In this document: positions 50,128 to 58,361 of the stretch, piece by piece
How positions within the stretch are numbered: position 1 is the first letter of the stretch
How the letters are laid out: every line of letters begins with the position of its first letter
Assembly: GCA_045222295.1 (NCBI GenBank)
Contig: JBGUXP010000003.1
Coordinates: 124,001 to 188,000, forward strand
DNA from: Colimorpha sp045222295
GTDB taxonomy: Bacteria > Bacteroidota > Bacteroidia > Bacteroidales > P3
Reading direction: 5' to 3'
DNA: 64,000 nt
Notes under the pieces: model-generated
What the model was told of the DNA's origin: nothing
Databases searched by the model: none
Seen by the model: only the letters and a program-made list of their open reading frames with translations
Program-made: the position numbers and the translations under genes

Positions 50128-51783
50128 TCAATCCAAGTTCTGGGAATGGGTGACGAGGAGGATAATTTTCGTCGGCTCGAGCTCGCGGAGAGTCTGCAGG
50201 AGGTGCTGGCGAGCATCATGGTCGAGCCAGGCGGCGGGTTCGTCGAGGAGGAGCACAGGGGCATTGGTGGCCAAGGCGCGAGCCAGAGCCAGACGCTGCC
50301 ACTGCCCCATGCTGAGCTCCGAGCCACCGTCGAAGAGGCGGCCGAGGAGTGTTTTCTCCTTCTGGGGCAATTTGTTGACGAAGGTGTCGGCACCGGAGAG
50401 AAAGAGTGACTGTTTGACAGACTCCTCCACCAACGCAGAGCGGCGGTCCCCCTTCCCTAACTTAGGGGAGGAGTGGGATGGAAGGACGTTGTCGGTGACG
50501 GTGAGGTTGTAGCGGACAAAATCCTGGAAAAGAACGCCGAAGCGCTGGCGCAACTCCTCGGGACGGAAGCGGAGGATGTCAATGCCATTGACCAGTACTT
50601 GTCCTTCCTGCGGGTCGTAGAGGCGCAGCAACAGTTTTATCAATGTGGACTTGCCGAAACCGTTGCGGCCGTCGATGGGGGTAATTTCGCCACGGCGGGC
50701 GCGCAGGTTGAAGTGGCTGAGGACATCGCGGTCCATGTCGGGGTAGCGGAAGGTGATGTCGCGGAACTCCACCTCGGTAATCTCCTCGGGCACAGGCAAC
50801 GGCTCGGCAGGCGCGAGGATAGTAGGCTCGAGGGCAAGGAATTCGAAAAGGTTGCCGACAAAGAGCCGGTTGTCATAAAGCCCCGAGACAGCACCCACAA
50901 GCGACGAGAGGTAGCCCTGCCCGCGACGGAAGGCCTCGAAGAGCATGACGAAGGAGCCGATGGTGATGGCACCGGCAAAGGCCTGGCTGGCCAGCATCCA
51001 CACGACAGCGAGCATGGCTCCAGCCTCGACAAAACCACAAAGAATGTCGAGCAATCCTAATTTCCGCGAGATAAACAGCAACCTGGCAGACAGCCGTTTG
51101 CGCACCTCAACAAAACGCCCGCGGAAGAGCGGCGCGAGACCATAGGCACGGAGTTCCTTGGCAAAGTCGCGGGCCGTAAGGAGGGCGGAATAGTAGGAGG
51201 TGCGGCGGTAGAGCTGCGTGTTGTCGCGACGAAAACGATAGATTTGACGGGCCTTGTAGAGCCTCACAGCAAAGCCTGGCAACACAGCCACAATCATCAC
51301 CACAATGACCCACCATGTGGCGGAGACCAACAGGACCACTACACCGACAATGGAGACCACCGATCCCACCAAGGCGCTGAAATTGCTGAGAATCTGCAAC
51401 GGGCGGAAAGAGGCCTCCTGCTGAGCGCGGTGCAGAGTATCGTGATAGGTGGGGTTGTCATAATACTGCATGTCGAGCCGTGCCGACTGGTGCTGCAGAA
51501 GGTCGCTCAGGTGGTCTATAAGGCGCTGCCCAAGGACATCGTTGTTGACAGAGCTGAGCGCCCCCACAATGCGGTTGGCGAGAAAGACACCGCACATGGT
51601 CAGCAGGTATTGCACAAAAAGGGCACTGTCGCCTCCCACCTGCACACTGTCTATCAGGAGTTTCAGCAGGTAGAGGTTCACCAGCGGCAGGATGCTCTGA
51701 AGCAACTGGTAAAGCAACCGGCGCCAGAAGGAACCGGGGTCGCAGTCGCGGACCATCAGCAGGGCTTTCCAGAGGTTTTTCAT
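50128..51783 (-). CDS. ABC exporter (fused permease and ATPase), C-terminus short
   Basis: 551 residues. Six membrane helices over about 20-310, then the nucleotide-binding domain: Walker A GRNGFGKSTLIKLLL, Q-loop VLFQDF, signature LSMGQWQRLALARA, Walker B APVLLLDEPAAWLD, H-loop THSQ. The protein ends three residues after the H-loop (NLD), about 30 residues shorter than usual; the family normally continues with DRIVVLENGRIVE-like sequence. A 52-bp dispersed repeat (50422-50473) is in frame and adds HSSPKLGKGDRRSALVEE after the Q-loop region. Substrate unknown. It overlaps the DUF721 gene by 4 bp. Confidence 0.88.
   Translation of the reverse strand: MKNLWKALLMVRDCDPGSFWRRLLYQLLQSILPLVNLYLLKLLIDSVQVGGDSALFVQYLLTMCGVFLANRIVGALSSVNNDVLGQRLIDHLSDLLQHQSARLDMQYYDNPTYHDTLHRAQQEASFRPLQILSNFSALVGSVVSIVGVVVLLVSATWWVIVVMIVAVLPGFAVRLYKARQIYRFRRDNTQLYRRTSYYSALLTARDFAKELRAYGLAPLFRGRFVEVRKRLSARLLFISRKLGLLDILCGFVEAGAMLAVVWMLASQAFAGAITIGSFVMLFEAFRRGQGYLSSLVGAVSGLYDNRLFVGNLFEFLALEPTILAPAEPLPVPEEITEVEFRDITFRYPDMDRDVLSHFNLRARRGEITPIDGRNGFGKSTLIKLLLRLYDPQEGQVLVNGIDILRFRPEELRQRFGVLFQDFVRYNLTVTDNVLPSHSSPKLGKGDRRSALVEESVKQSLFLSGADTFVNKLPQKEKTLLGRLFDGGSELSMGQWQRLALARALATNAPVLLLDEPAAWLDHDARQHLLQTLRELEPTKIILLVTHSQNLD
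50422..50473. repeat. 52-bp CTCCTCC/GGGGAGGAG repeat inside the ABC exporter gene
   Basis: It begins CTCCTCCACC, contains GCAGAGCGGCGGTCCC and ends CTAACTTAGGGGAGGAG; in frame within the nucleotide-binding domain. Confidence 0.85.
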
Positions 51784-52064
51784 CTTATATATATGGTTTT
51801 AACGGCTTCTACACCGAGGTGGTCGTTGATACGCTGGCGGAGGTTCTCGCGCCGCATCATCATCTCGTGGCGCAGAGCCGCCGAGGAGAGGCGCAGGGAG
51901 AGGACACCGTGGGAGAACTGCACTGAGGTGGTGAGGCGGCTGATGAGGTCGCCGGCCAGCTGGCGGTAGACACGCTCGACCCGCAGCTCGTCGGCGAAGT
52001 CGCCATGGTCGAGACGACGCAAAGCGCTTTGCAGGTAGTAGTCGAGGGTGCGGTCGGGCTGCAT
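51780..52064 (-). CDS. DUF721 (DciA-like) protein
   Basis: 94 residues: LDYYLQSALRRLDHGDFADE, then VYRQLAGDLISRLTTSVQF and LRLSSAALRHEMMMRRENLR. It matches DUF721, whose member DciA recruits the replicative helicase in many bacteria. In Bacteroidota it is regularly placed next to recF, as here (13-bp gap). It overlaps the ABC exporter start by 4 bp. Confidence 0.85.
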   Translation of the reverse strand: MQPDRTLDYYLQSALRRLDHGDFADELRVERVYRQLAGDLISRLTTSVQFSHGVLSLRLSSAALRHEMMMRRENLRQRINDHLGVEAVKTIYIR

Positions 52065-52077
52065 GGTCAGTGATGAG

Positions 52078-53184
52078 TTATGAATTAAGAATTATGGTGC
52101 CGCTGGAGACGGTGAAAATTTTATGTTCGAGGCTGGGCATCTCGTCGAAGATGGCCTGCACACGGCCAGGCTGGGTATCGGTGAGGAGCACCTGGCCGAA
52201 ACGGTCGCTGCCCACGAGGGCGATGAGGCGCTTGATGCGCGGCAGGTCGAGTTTGTCGAAAATATCGTCAAGCAGCAGGATGGGCTTCTCGCCCGAATGG
52301 TTGAGGATATACTGGAACTGAGCCAGTTTCAGCGCCAGGGCGAAGCTCTTCTGCTGCCCCTGGGAGCCGAATTTCTTGAGGGTGAAGTCGGGGTTCTCCG
52401 CACTCAGGAGCAGTATCAGGTCGTCCTTGTGCGGCCCCGCATTGGTATACTGCGAGTATTTGTCAGCCTGATGGCACTCCTCAAGCTGCAGAAGCATGGG
52501 ACGCTCGTCGTGACGGTAATCGATAGTACCAGGCTCGTCACTGCCGACAATCCAATGGTAGTATTCATCAAAAAGCGGCATGAAGTCGCGGATAAACTCC
52601 ACACGCTTCTCGGTAAGGTATTCGCCATTGGAGGCCAGCTGCGTATCCCAGATGGAGACCATGGCATCGTCCCACATGCGGTCGTCCCACATCTGCTTCA
52701 GCAGACGGTTGCGCTGCTCGAGAGCCTTGGTGTAGGCAATGAGATGCTCAAGGTAGCGATGGTCGGTCTGCGAGATGACGCCGTCCATAAACTTGCGCCT
52801 GAGGTCGCTGCCGCCAGTGATAAGCTGCTGGTCGTTGGGCGACACCATGACGAGGGGTATCTTGCCGATATGCTCAGACAGGGCCTTGTAGGTCTTCTTG
52901 TTCCATTTCATCTGCTTGCCCTGGCCGCGGCGCAGCGTGAGCGACGCGACATCGGCACCATTATAGTGTCCGTGGATGGCGAAGAACTCCTCACCCAGCT
53001 TGATATTCTGGCTGTCGACAGGGTTGAAATAGCTCTTGCAGAAGGAGAGGTAGTAGACGGCATCGAGCAGGTTGGTCTTGCCGGCGCCATTGTTGCCGAC
53101 GAAGCAGTTGACGTTATCACACAACGCCACGTCGGCCTCGCCGTAACTCTTGAATTTGTTAACTATAAGCCTATTGAGAATCAT
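52078..53184 (-). CDS. recF: DNA replication and repair protein RecF
   Basis: 368 residues. Walker A GNNGAGKTNLLDAVYYLS (about 30-47), the signature region FGSQGQQKSFALALKLAQF and Walker B ILLLDDIFDKLD. It is an SMC-like ATPase that loads RecA at gapped DNA with RecO and RecR. It overlaps ispH by 4 bp and is followed by DUF721. Confidence 0.97.
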   Translation of the reverse strand: MILNRLIVNKFKSYGEADVALCDNVNCFVGNNGAGKTNLLDAVYYLSFCKSYFNPVDSQNIKLGEEFFAIHGHYNGADVASLTLRRGQGKQMKWNKKTYKALSEHIGKIPLVMVSPNDQQLITGGSDLRRKFMDGVISQTDHRYLEHLIAYTKALEQRNRLLKQMWDDRMWDDAMVSIWDTQLASNGEYLTEKRVEFIRDFMPLFDEYYHWIVGSDEPGTIDYRHDERPMLLQLEECHQADKYSQYTNAGPHKDDLILLLSAENPDFTLKKFGSQGQQKSFALALKLAQFQYILNHSGEKPILLLDDIFDKLDLPRIKRLIALVGSDRFGQVLLTDTQPGRVQAIFDEMPSLEHKIFTVSSGTIILNS

Positions 53185-54035
53185 CCTTCAATTTTCGTTT
53201 TCACTTGTTCCATCAGCCAACGGGGAGTAGAGGTAGCACCTGTAATCCCCACGCTTTCGGCATCCTTGAACCACTCGCGCTGCAGGTCGGCAACATCGGA
53301 GATGAAATAGGTGCGGGGCTGCACTTTGCGGCAGTATTCGTAAAGGTAATGGCCGTTGCTGCTATTGGCGCCGGCCACAAAGAGGAGCACATCGACGCTG
53401 CAGGCGAAGGTCTCCAGCTCGCGAGCCCGGTTGGCCACACGGTTGCAGATGGTATCGTAGGCTACGAAATCGGCCTCCTGCAGCAGGTGCGCCTGGATAT
53501 TGGCAATGAGCTGCTGATATTCCTCGCGGCTCTTGGTGGTCTGAGAATAGAGACGTATGGGTCGCGTGAAGTCAATAGCTTTCAGATCGTCGGGGCTGCT
53601 GGCAATGACGGCCGTGCCGTCGGTCTGGCCCGTAAGGCCCACCACCTCGGCATGGCCAGGCTTGCCGAAGATGACAATCTGCCCTCCCTGGCGGCACATC
53701 TCGTCGTAGCCCTTGCGGATGCGCTGCTGGAGGGCCAGCACGATGGGGCAAGTGGCATCGACAAGGTGGATGCCGAGTTGCTCGGCGGTACGATAGGTGG
53801 AAGGAGGCTCGCCGTGGGCACGGATGAGCACCTTGCTGCCCGACAACTCGGACAACCGCTGGTGGTCAATAACTTCCAGTCCCTGGTTGCGCAGGCGTTC
53901 CACCTCGGCACTGTTGTGCACTATATCGCCCAGACAATAGAGCCTGCCGTCGCGCGACAACTCCTCCTCGGCGGCGCCGATGGCTTTCACCACCCCGAAG
54001 CAATAACCCGCATTATCGTCAATTCTGATTTCCAC
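53181..54035 (-). CDS. ispH: 4-hydroxy-3-methylbut-2-enyl diphosphate reductase
   Basis: 284 residues, GTG start at 54035 (no ATG fits MEIRIDDNAGYCFGV). Three Fe-S cysteines: GYCFGV (about 12), DATCPIV (about 95) and DTICNRV (about 196). Substrate-binding RAHGEPPS and SSNGH are also seen. The last step of the MEP isoprenoid pathway yields IPP and DMAPP. A 28-bp heptamer array lies against the start codon (54037-54064). Confidence 0.96.
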   Translation of the reverse strand: MEIRIDDNAGYCFGVVKAIGAAEEELSRDGRLYCLGDIVHNSAEVERLRNQGLEVIDHQRLSELSGSKVLIRAHGEPPSTYRTAEQLGIHLVDATCPIVLALQQRIRKGYDEMCRQGGQIVIFGKPGHAEVVGLTGQTDGTAVIASSPDDLKAIDFTRPIRLYSQTTKSREEYQQLIANIQAHLLQEADFVAYDTICNRVANRARELETFACSVDVLLFVAGANSSNGHYLYEYCRKVQPRTYFISDVADLQREWFKDAESVGITGATSTPRWLMEQVKTKIEG

Positions 54036-54036
54036 C

Positions 54037-54064
54037 TTAAACCTTAAACTATAAACCTTTAACC
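54037..54064. repeat. 4 x 7-bp array upstream of ispH
   Basis: TTAAACC TTAAACT ATAAACC TTTAACC, 28 bp, 1 bp from the ispH start and 2 bp from the M23 peptidase stop. Confidence 0.78.
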
Positions 54065-54066
54065 AC

Positions 54067-55050
54067 TTAACTCATACTCTGGTTCTCCTGACGAGCCTGT
54101 TCGAGCACCTCTTCGTATTCCGCAGGTGTGAGGTCGTTGAAGAAATAGTAGACAGGGTCGACCTTCTTGCCATTGAGTATCACCTCGTAGTGGAGGTGTA
54201 CGCCCGACGACATGCCGCTACTTCCCACAGTGCCTATCTGTTCGCCACGCTTCACTTTCTGTCCTTTTCTAACGCTGGCATTGTTCATGTGGGCGTAGAG
54301 CGTCTGGAATCCGAAGCCGTGGTTGATGATGACCACCACACCATAGCCCGAATAGCCCTCGGGGTTGCGACTGGCCACAACGACGGTGCCGTCGCCGGTG
54401 GCATAGATGGGCGTTCCCTGCCGCGCCGTCATGTCAATGCCCGAATGCATGCGGCGGTATCTCAATATGGGATGGAAACGAGGGCCGAAGCCACTAACAA
54501 TCTTACATTTGTTCTTCGCCACCGGCAGGATGGCCGGCATAGCAGCCAAACGCTCGTTCTTGGTACGGGCCATCTCGTAAATCTCATCGAGGGACTTCGA
54601 TTCCACATAGAGTCGCTTGGTGAGGTCATCGACACGCTTGGTGGTCATCTTCAACAACTCGCCGTTTTCCAGTTCGTCAAACTCAGCATAGCGCTCCACG
54701 CCGCCGATGCCACTGTGGCGCTCCGCAGGACTCACCGGCTCGCTGGAGAAGATGGTGCGGTAGAGGGCATCGTCGCGTTCCTCCAGATTCAGAAGGACCT
54801 TCTCGGCACGTGCCACGCGGGCATTAAGAACCTTCGACTGTCTCTTGAACTTGGCCAGTTCGCGCCGCAACGCACGTTCCGACGGCGACTGCATGAACTG
54901 CATGCCCACCACAACTATCACCACGCCGAGCACCACGCCAAACAGCACATTGAAACTGATGCGGCGCACCTTTTCGCGCAGCGACACGAAGACTTTCTCA
55001 TACTTCAGCGTATGAGGATTGAAACGATAGGTATGGCGCGGTTTCTTCAC
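54067..55050 (-). CDS. M23-family peptidase (LytM-type, membrane-anchored)
   Basis: 327 residues: a cytoplasmic basic N-terminus, one membrane helix (about 31-51, ISFNVLFGVVLGVVIVVVGM), a coiled coil (about 60-170), then the LytM domain with zinc ligands in HSGIDMTA (HxxxD), LYAHMNN and HLHYEV (HxH). All ligands are present, so it should be an active endopeptidase acting on peptidoglycan cross-bridges. It overlaps no gene but lies 4 bp after the next hypothetical and is part of the six-gene run. Confidence 0.94.
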   Translation of the reverse strand: MKKPRHTYRFNPHTLKYEKVFVSLREKVRRISFNVLFGVVLGVVIVVVGMQFMQSPSERALRRELAKFKRQSKVLNARVARAEKVLLNLEERDDALYRTIFSSEPVSPAERHSGIGGVERYAEFDELENGELLKMTTKRVDDLTKRLYVESKSLDEIYEMARTKNERLAAMPAILPVAKNKCKIVSGFGPRFHPILRYRRMHSGIDMTARQGTPIYATGDGTVVVASRNPEGYSGYGVVVIINHGFGFQTLYAHMNNASVRKGQKVKRGEQIGTVGSSGMSSGVHLHYEVILNGKKVDPVYYFFNDLTPAEYEEVLEQARQENQSMS

Positions 55051-55054
55051 TTTA

Positions 55055-56026
55055 TCACAATGTTTCTTTCAGTTTTTCCAGAGCATTGACAAAATTCACA
55101 ACAGGTCTCACATGATAGAAGAAATAGGTCAAGTCGAACTCGGGAATCCTAATCATACTCGCAGCATCGCCCAGGCGGCCCACCATGGATTCGGTAGTCT
55201 CCTCGATAGCGAGTTCCTGGCAGACAACCGTCAGCGTCTTCAGCGGGACCAGCTCGAAGTCAGTGCTGCTGCGAGCCACAATCACAACATCGGGCAACAG
55301 ATAGTAGGTCACGCCACGGGGCGTGCGCATCATCGGCAGGTAGCCCTCCGAGTGGATGAAATCGAACACACCCATATCGAAAAAGACCTGTGTGTAGCTC
55401 TTCTGTTTCGATTTGTCGAAAAACCAGACACGACGACTTGCCGCCACACGGGAAAAAGCATCGACCATCTCCCGATAGGCTGCATAAGTCTCGGCCGAAC
55501 AATGGTCTTTCACCTGCCAAACCACCGACATCATGTCGTGCTCCAACTGGCGGACCTTGTTTTTGTAATGGTTTAGCACGCTCGAAAGGAACTTGTTATG
55601 CCGATAGTGCATACTGTCCTTGATGCCGCGAATCACACGCTCGGTATACTCCTCGGTGCGAGCCACCGACAGCGCGTTGACATAGCATTCCAGCAATTCC
55701 TTCCGGTATCTGTCGCCACCCTGGCTCAGGGCCTTGTTTCCTGCATCAATGATGCGGTCGAAATCGGGCTCCAAGCCAAGTAACAAACGGAGATAGTTGG
55801 TCTTGTGGCGGGCTCTGACCGAGCGCACAAAACGGTTGTAGCTGTGACTCTCGGTGATCCTCACGATAAAGCCTGTACCGGGAGCGTCGGACATGACAAA
55901 ACGGCGGCCACTGTAGCGCATCTCGTCCAAATCGCGGATACCAAAGTCGGTATAAACGAAATGGTTCGAGATAAACAGATGCAGCCCATCAGCTACCCTG
56001 ACCCTCTTTTTAGGGAATAATTTCAT
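55055..56026 (-). CDS. Conserved hypothetical protein
   Basis: 323 residues, no signal peptide, basic overall. It has a long helical middle part (ELLECYVNALSVARTEEYTE, FLSSVLNHYKNKVRQLEHDM) and a C-terminal alpha/beta part (TPRGVTYYLLPDVVIVARSS). The family is not identified. Its position directly before the M23 peptidase (4-bp gap) suggests an envelope or division role. Confidence 0.75.
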   Translation of the reverse strand: MKLFPKKRVRVADGLHLFISNHFVYTDFGIRDLDEMRYSGRRFVMSDAPGTGFIVRITESHSYNRFVRSVRARHKTNYLRLLLGLEPDFDRIIDAGNKALSQGGDRYRKELLECYVNALSVARTEEYTERVIRGIKDSMHYRHNKFLSSVLNHYKNKVRQLEHDMMSVVWQVKDHCSAETYAAYREMVDAFSRVAASRRVWFFDKSKQKSYTQVFFDMGVFDFIHSEGYLPMMRTPRGVTYYLLPDVVIVARSSTDFELVPLKTLTVVCQELAIEETTESMVGRLGDAASMIRIPEFDLTYFFYHVRPVVNFVNALEKLKETL

Positions 56027-56056
56027 GTCTGCCGCTCCCAGTCAACTTTTGATTTC

Positions 56057-57436
56057 TTAACCATGGATGGCCTCGCCATGGACAGCCTCCAAGGCCTCCA
56101 TGACACCCTCGCTCATCGTGGGATGCGGATGAATGGCCTGAGCCAACTCGCGGGCAGTCATGCCTTTCTCGCGGGCCACAACAGCCTCGGCAATCATCTC
56201 GGTCACGTTGTCGCCACACATGTGGCAACCCAGGATGAGGTCGGTCTTGGCATCGGCTACAATCTTCACAAAGCCGTCAGTGTTGCCGGCCGCCGTGGCC
56301 TTGCCACTGGCTTTGAAGAAGAACTTGCCCACCTTCACCTCGTAACCGGCATCGACGGCCTTCTTCTCAGTCAGACCCACGCTGGCCACCTCGGGAGTAG
56401 TGTAGGTGCAGCCGGGGACATTACTGTAGTTCACCGGATGAGCCTCCTTGCCAGCGAGATGCTCCACACAGCAGATGGCCTCCTTCGATGCCACATGGGC
56501 CAAGGCGGGACCATGAACCACGTCGCCAATGGCATAATAACCAGGCACATTGGTCTCGTACCAGTCGTTGACCCCAATCTTGCCCTTTTCATATTTGATA
56601 CCGGTTTCGTCGAGACCCAGATTCTCGAGGTTCGTCACCACGCCCACGGCACTCAGCACCACATCGACGTCGACGACAGTCTCGGTGTTCTTCTTCAGGT
56701 CCTTGACGGTAACATGGCACACATCGCCCTCAATGTCAACCTTCTCCACCGAACACGAAGGCATAACCTTCATGCCCATTTTGCGGAAGCTGCGGCTCAT
56801 CTGGGCGGCCACCTCCTCGTCCTCGTTGGGGAGAATCTGGGGCATGAACTCGACGAGCGTCACCTGCGTGCCGATGCTCTGGTAGAAGAATGCAAACTCA
56901 CTGCCGATGGCACCGCTGCCACACACCAGCATGCGGGCGGGCTGCTCACGGAGGGTCATAGCTTCGCGGTAGCCAATGATGTGCTTGCCATCCTGCGGCA
57001 TGGCGGGCATCACACGGCTGCGGGCGCCCGTGGCGATGATGATATGGTCAGCCTCATATTCAGTGCCGTCCACGCTCACCTTCTTGCCGGGCAGCACCTT
57101 GGCAGCACCGTTGATGACATCTACGCCGTTCTTCTTCAGCAAAAACTCGACGCCCTTGTTCATCGTCGAGGCCACACCACGACTACGGTCGACCATGGCG
57201 TTGAGGTCGGGCTCCACGCCCTCGGCTTTGAAGCCGTAGGTGGCGGCATGCTTGGCATAGTTGAACGCCTGGGCACTCTTCATCAATGCCTTGGTGGGGA
57301 TACAGCCCCAGTTGAGGCAGATACCACCAAGATTTTCACGTTCCACAACAGCAGTCTTCAAGCCCAGCTGGGCTCCTTTCACGGCAGCCACATAGCCTCC
57401 CGGACCACTGCCAATAACCAACAAATCGTATTTCAT
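56057..57436 (-). CDS. lpdA: Dihydrolipoyl dehydrogenase
   Basis: 459 residues. FAD-binding GSGPGGYVAAVKGAQLG, redox-active disulfide GGICLNWGCIPTKAL (Cys about 41 and 46), NAD-binding CGSGAIGSEFA, GDVVHGPALAH, and the C-terminal His-Glu pair HPHPTMSEGVMEAL. It reoxidises the lipoyl group of 2-oxoacid dehydrogenase or glycine cleavage complexes. No partner E1/E2 genes are adjacent. It lies 30 bp upstream of the six-gene run. Confidence 0.97.
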   Translation of the reverse strand: MKYDLLVIGSGPGGYVAAVKGAQLGLKTAVVERENLGGICLNWGCIPTKALMKSAQAFNYAKHAATYGFKAEGVEPDLNAMVDRSRGVASTMNKGVEFLLKKNGVDVINGAAKVLPGKKVSVDGTEYEADHIIIATGARSRVMPAMPQDGKHIIGYREAMTLREQPARMLVCGSGAIGSEFAFFYQSIGTQVTLVEFMPQILPNEDEEVAAQMSRSFRKMGMKVMPSCSVEKVDIEGDVCHVTVKDLKKNTETVVDVDVVLSAVGVVTNLENLGLDETGIKYEKGKIGVNDWYETNVPGYYAIGDVVHGPALAHVASKEAICCVEHLAGKEAHPVNYSNVPGCTYTTPEVASVGLTEKKAVDAGYEVKVGKFFFKASGKATAAGNTDGFVKIVADAKTDLILGCHMCGDNVTEMIAEAVVAREKGMTARELAQAIHPHPTMSEGVMEALEAVHGEAIHG

Positions 57437-57631
57437 TTTTATCTCTTTTTTATTTAATTTTTATGTACCAAAATAAAATGCAAAAGTACGAAACTAGCCC
57501 GACATGGCCAAATTTTTTTTCCCACCGCCCCAAAAGCTCCTAAAAAAGCCTCAAAAACGCCCTAAAACCCATTTTAACCACCAAAACACCAAATAGCTGA
57601 TAACCACTTACAAACACCTTACCAACTCCTA

Positions 57632-57659
57632 ACCAACTCCTACCGCGGTAGGAGTTGGT
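57632..57659. repeat. Perfect 28-bp palindrome
   Basis: ACCAACTCCTACCG and CGGTAGGAGTTGGT. A similar core occurs at 5831-5844 (CCTACCGAGGTAGG) with a nearby GGTAGGAGTTG. Confidence 0.85.
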
Positions 57660-57721
57660 AGGGTGTTGGTAGGGTCTTCGTAGGTTCTTCTTGTCAAGAT
57701 GACATGAATTGGATTGACACT

Positions 57722-57771
57722 CTCCTCCACCGGAGCAAGCTCCGGTCCCCCTCCCCTAGCTTAGGGGAGGA
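57722..57771. repeat. Intergenic CTCCTCC/GGGGAGGA repeat
   Basis: It begins CTCCTCCACC, contains the hairpins CCGGAGCAAGCTCCGG and CCCCTAGCTTAGGGG, and ends GGGGAGGA. An inverted partial copy follows at 57800-57841. Confidence 0.85.
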
Positions 57772-57799
57772 ATTTGATAGCAATAGCCGCGACAGATGC

Positions 57800-57841
57800 T
57801 CTCCCCCTAAGCTAGTGTGAATACCCCGAAGGGGGAGGGAG
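57800..57841. repeat. Inverted partial copy of the CTCCTCC repeat
   Basis: CTCCCCCTAAGCTAG ... CCCCGAAGGGGGAGGGAG, oriented opposite to the copy 28 bp to its left. Confidence 0.65.
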
Positions 57842-58361
57842 TGTGTCCAAGATTACCATTTCCATTTTTTCAAAAGAAAAAAATGCCTTCCGGGAAAAAT
57901 ATTTTTCAACCTCTATCGGTGCATATCCAGGTGTGTTTTCTCTCTTCCAGGCACTTATAATTAACCGCCAAGAAAAGCCGTTTTGATTTTCAAATATTTA
58001 TAGCAAGATATTTCATTTCAATGGTTTAAAAAAAATATCAACTAACAACTAGCACGTTTACAACATTCTGTTGAGTTATCAACAAAAAAAGCCGAAAAAC
58101 GGGTTTCAGAGCAAAAAAAAATTTGAAATAAAGAAATTTCTTCGTATATTATAAAGCGCAGAAAAATGTTAAAATTTCTTGGATGAATTAGATTTTAGTA
58201 AGTTAAGGAAAGTAGGGGGAATAGCAGGTAGACAAAAGAGGCAAAATCTTTATAAAATTCTGTAAATATCTGCAAATTTTTTTTTTCAAATTTATGCACA
58301 AAAAAAGAGTGACCTTTGCAAACAGAACAAGAAAGTGTTCGATTTGTATAAGTAATTGATA

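Larger units (their letters stand above)
57437..58361. other. 920-bp AT-rich intergenic region upstream of dnaA, candidate replication origin
   Basis: No gene is seen. It holds a perfect 28-bp palindrome (57632-57659), two oppositely oriented CTCCTCC-type repeats (57722-57771, 57800-57841), then 57880-58330, which is very AT-rich with long A- and T-runs. DnaA-box-like TTATCAACA (58075 area, one mismatch to TTATCCACA) and TTATGCACA (58292-58300, fits TTWTNCACA) occur. A TGACCTTTGC -7-like element (58311-58320) probably drives dnaA. Confidence 0.5.
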
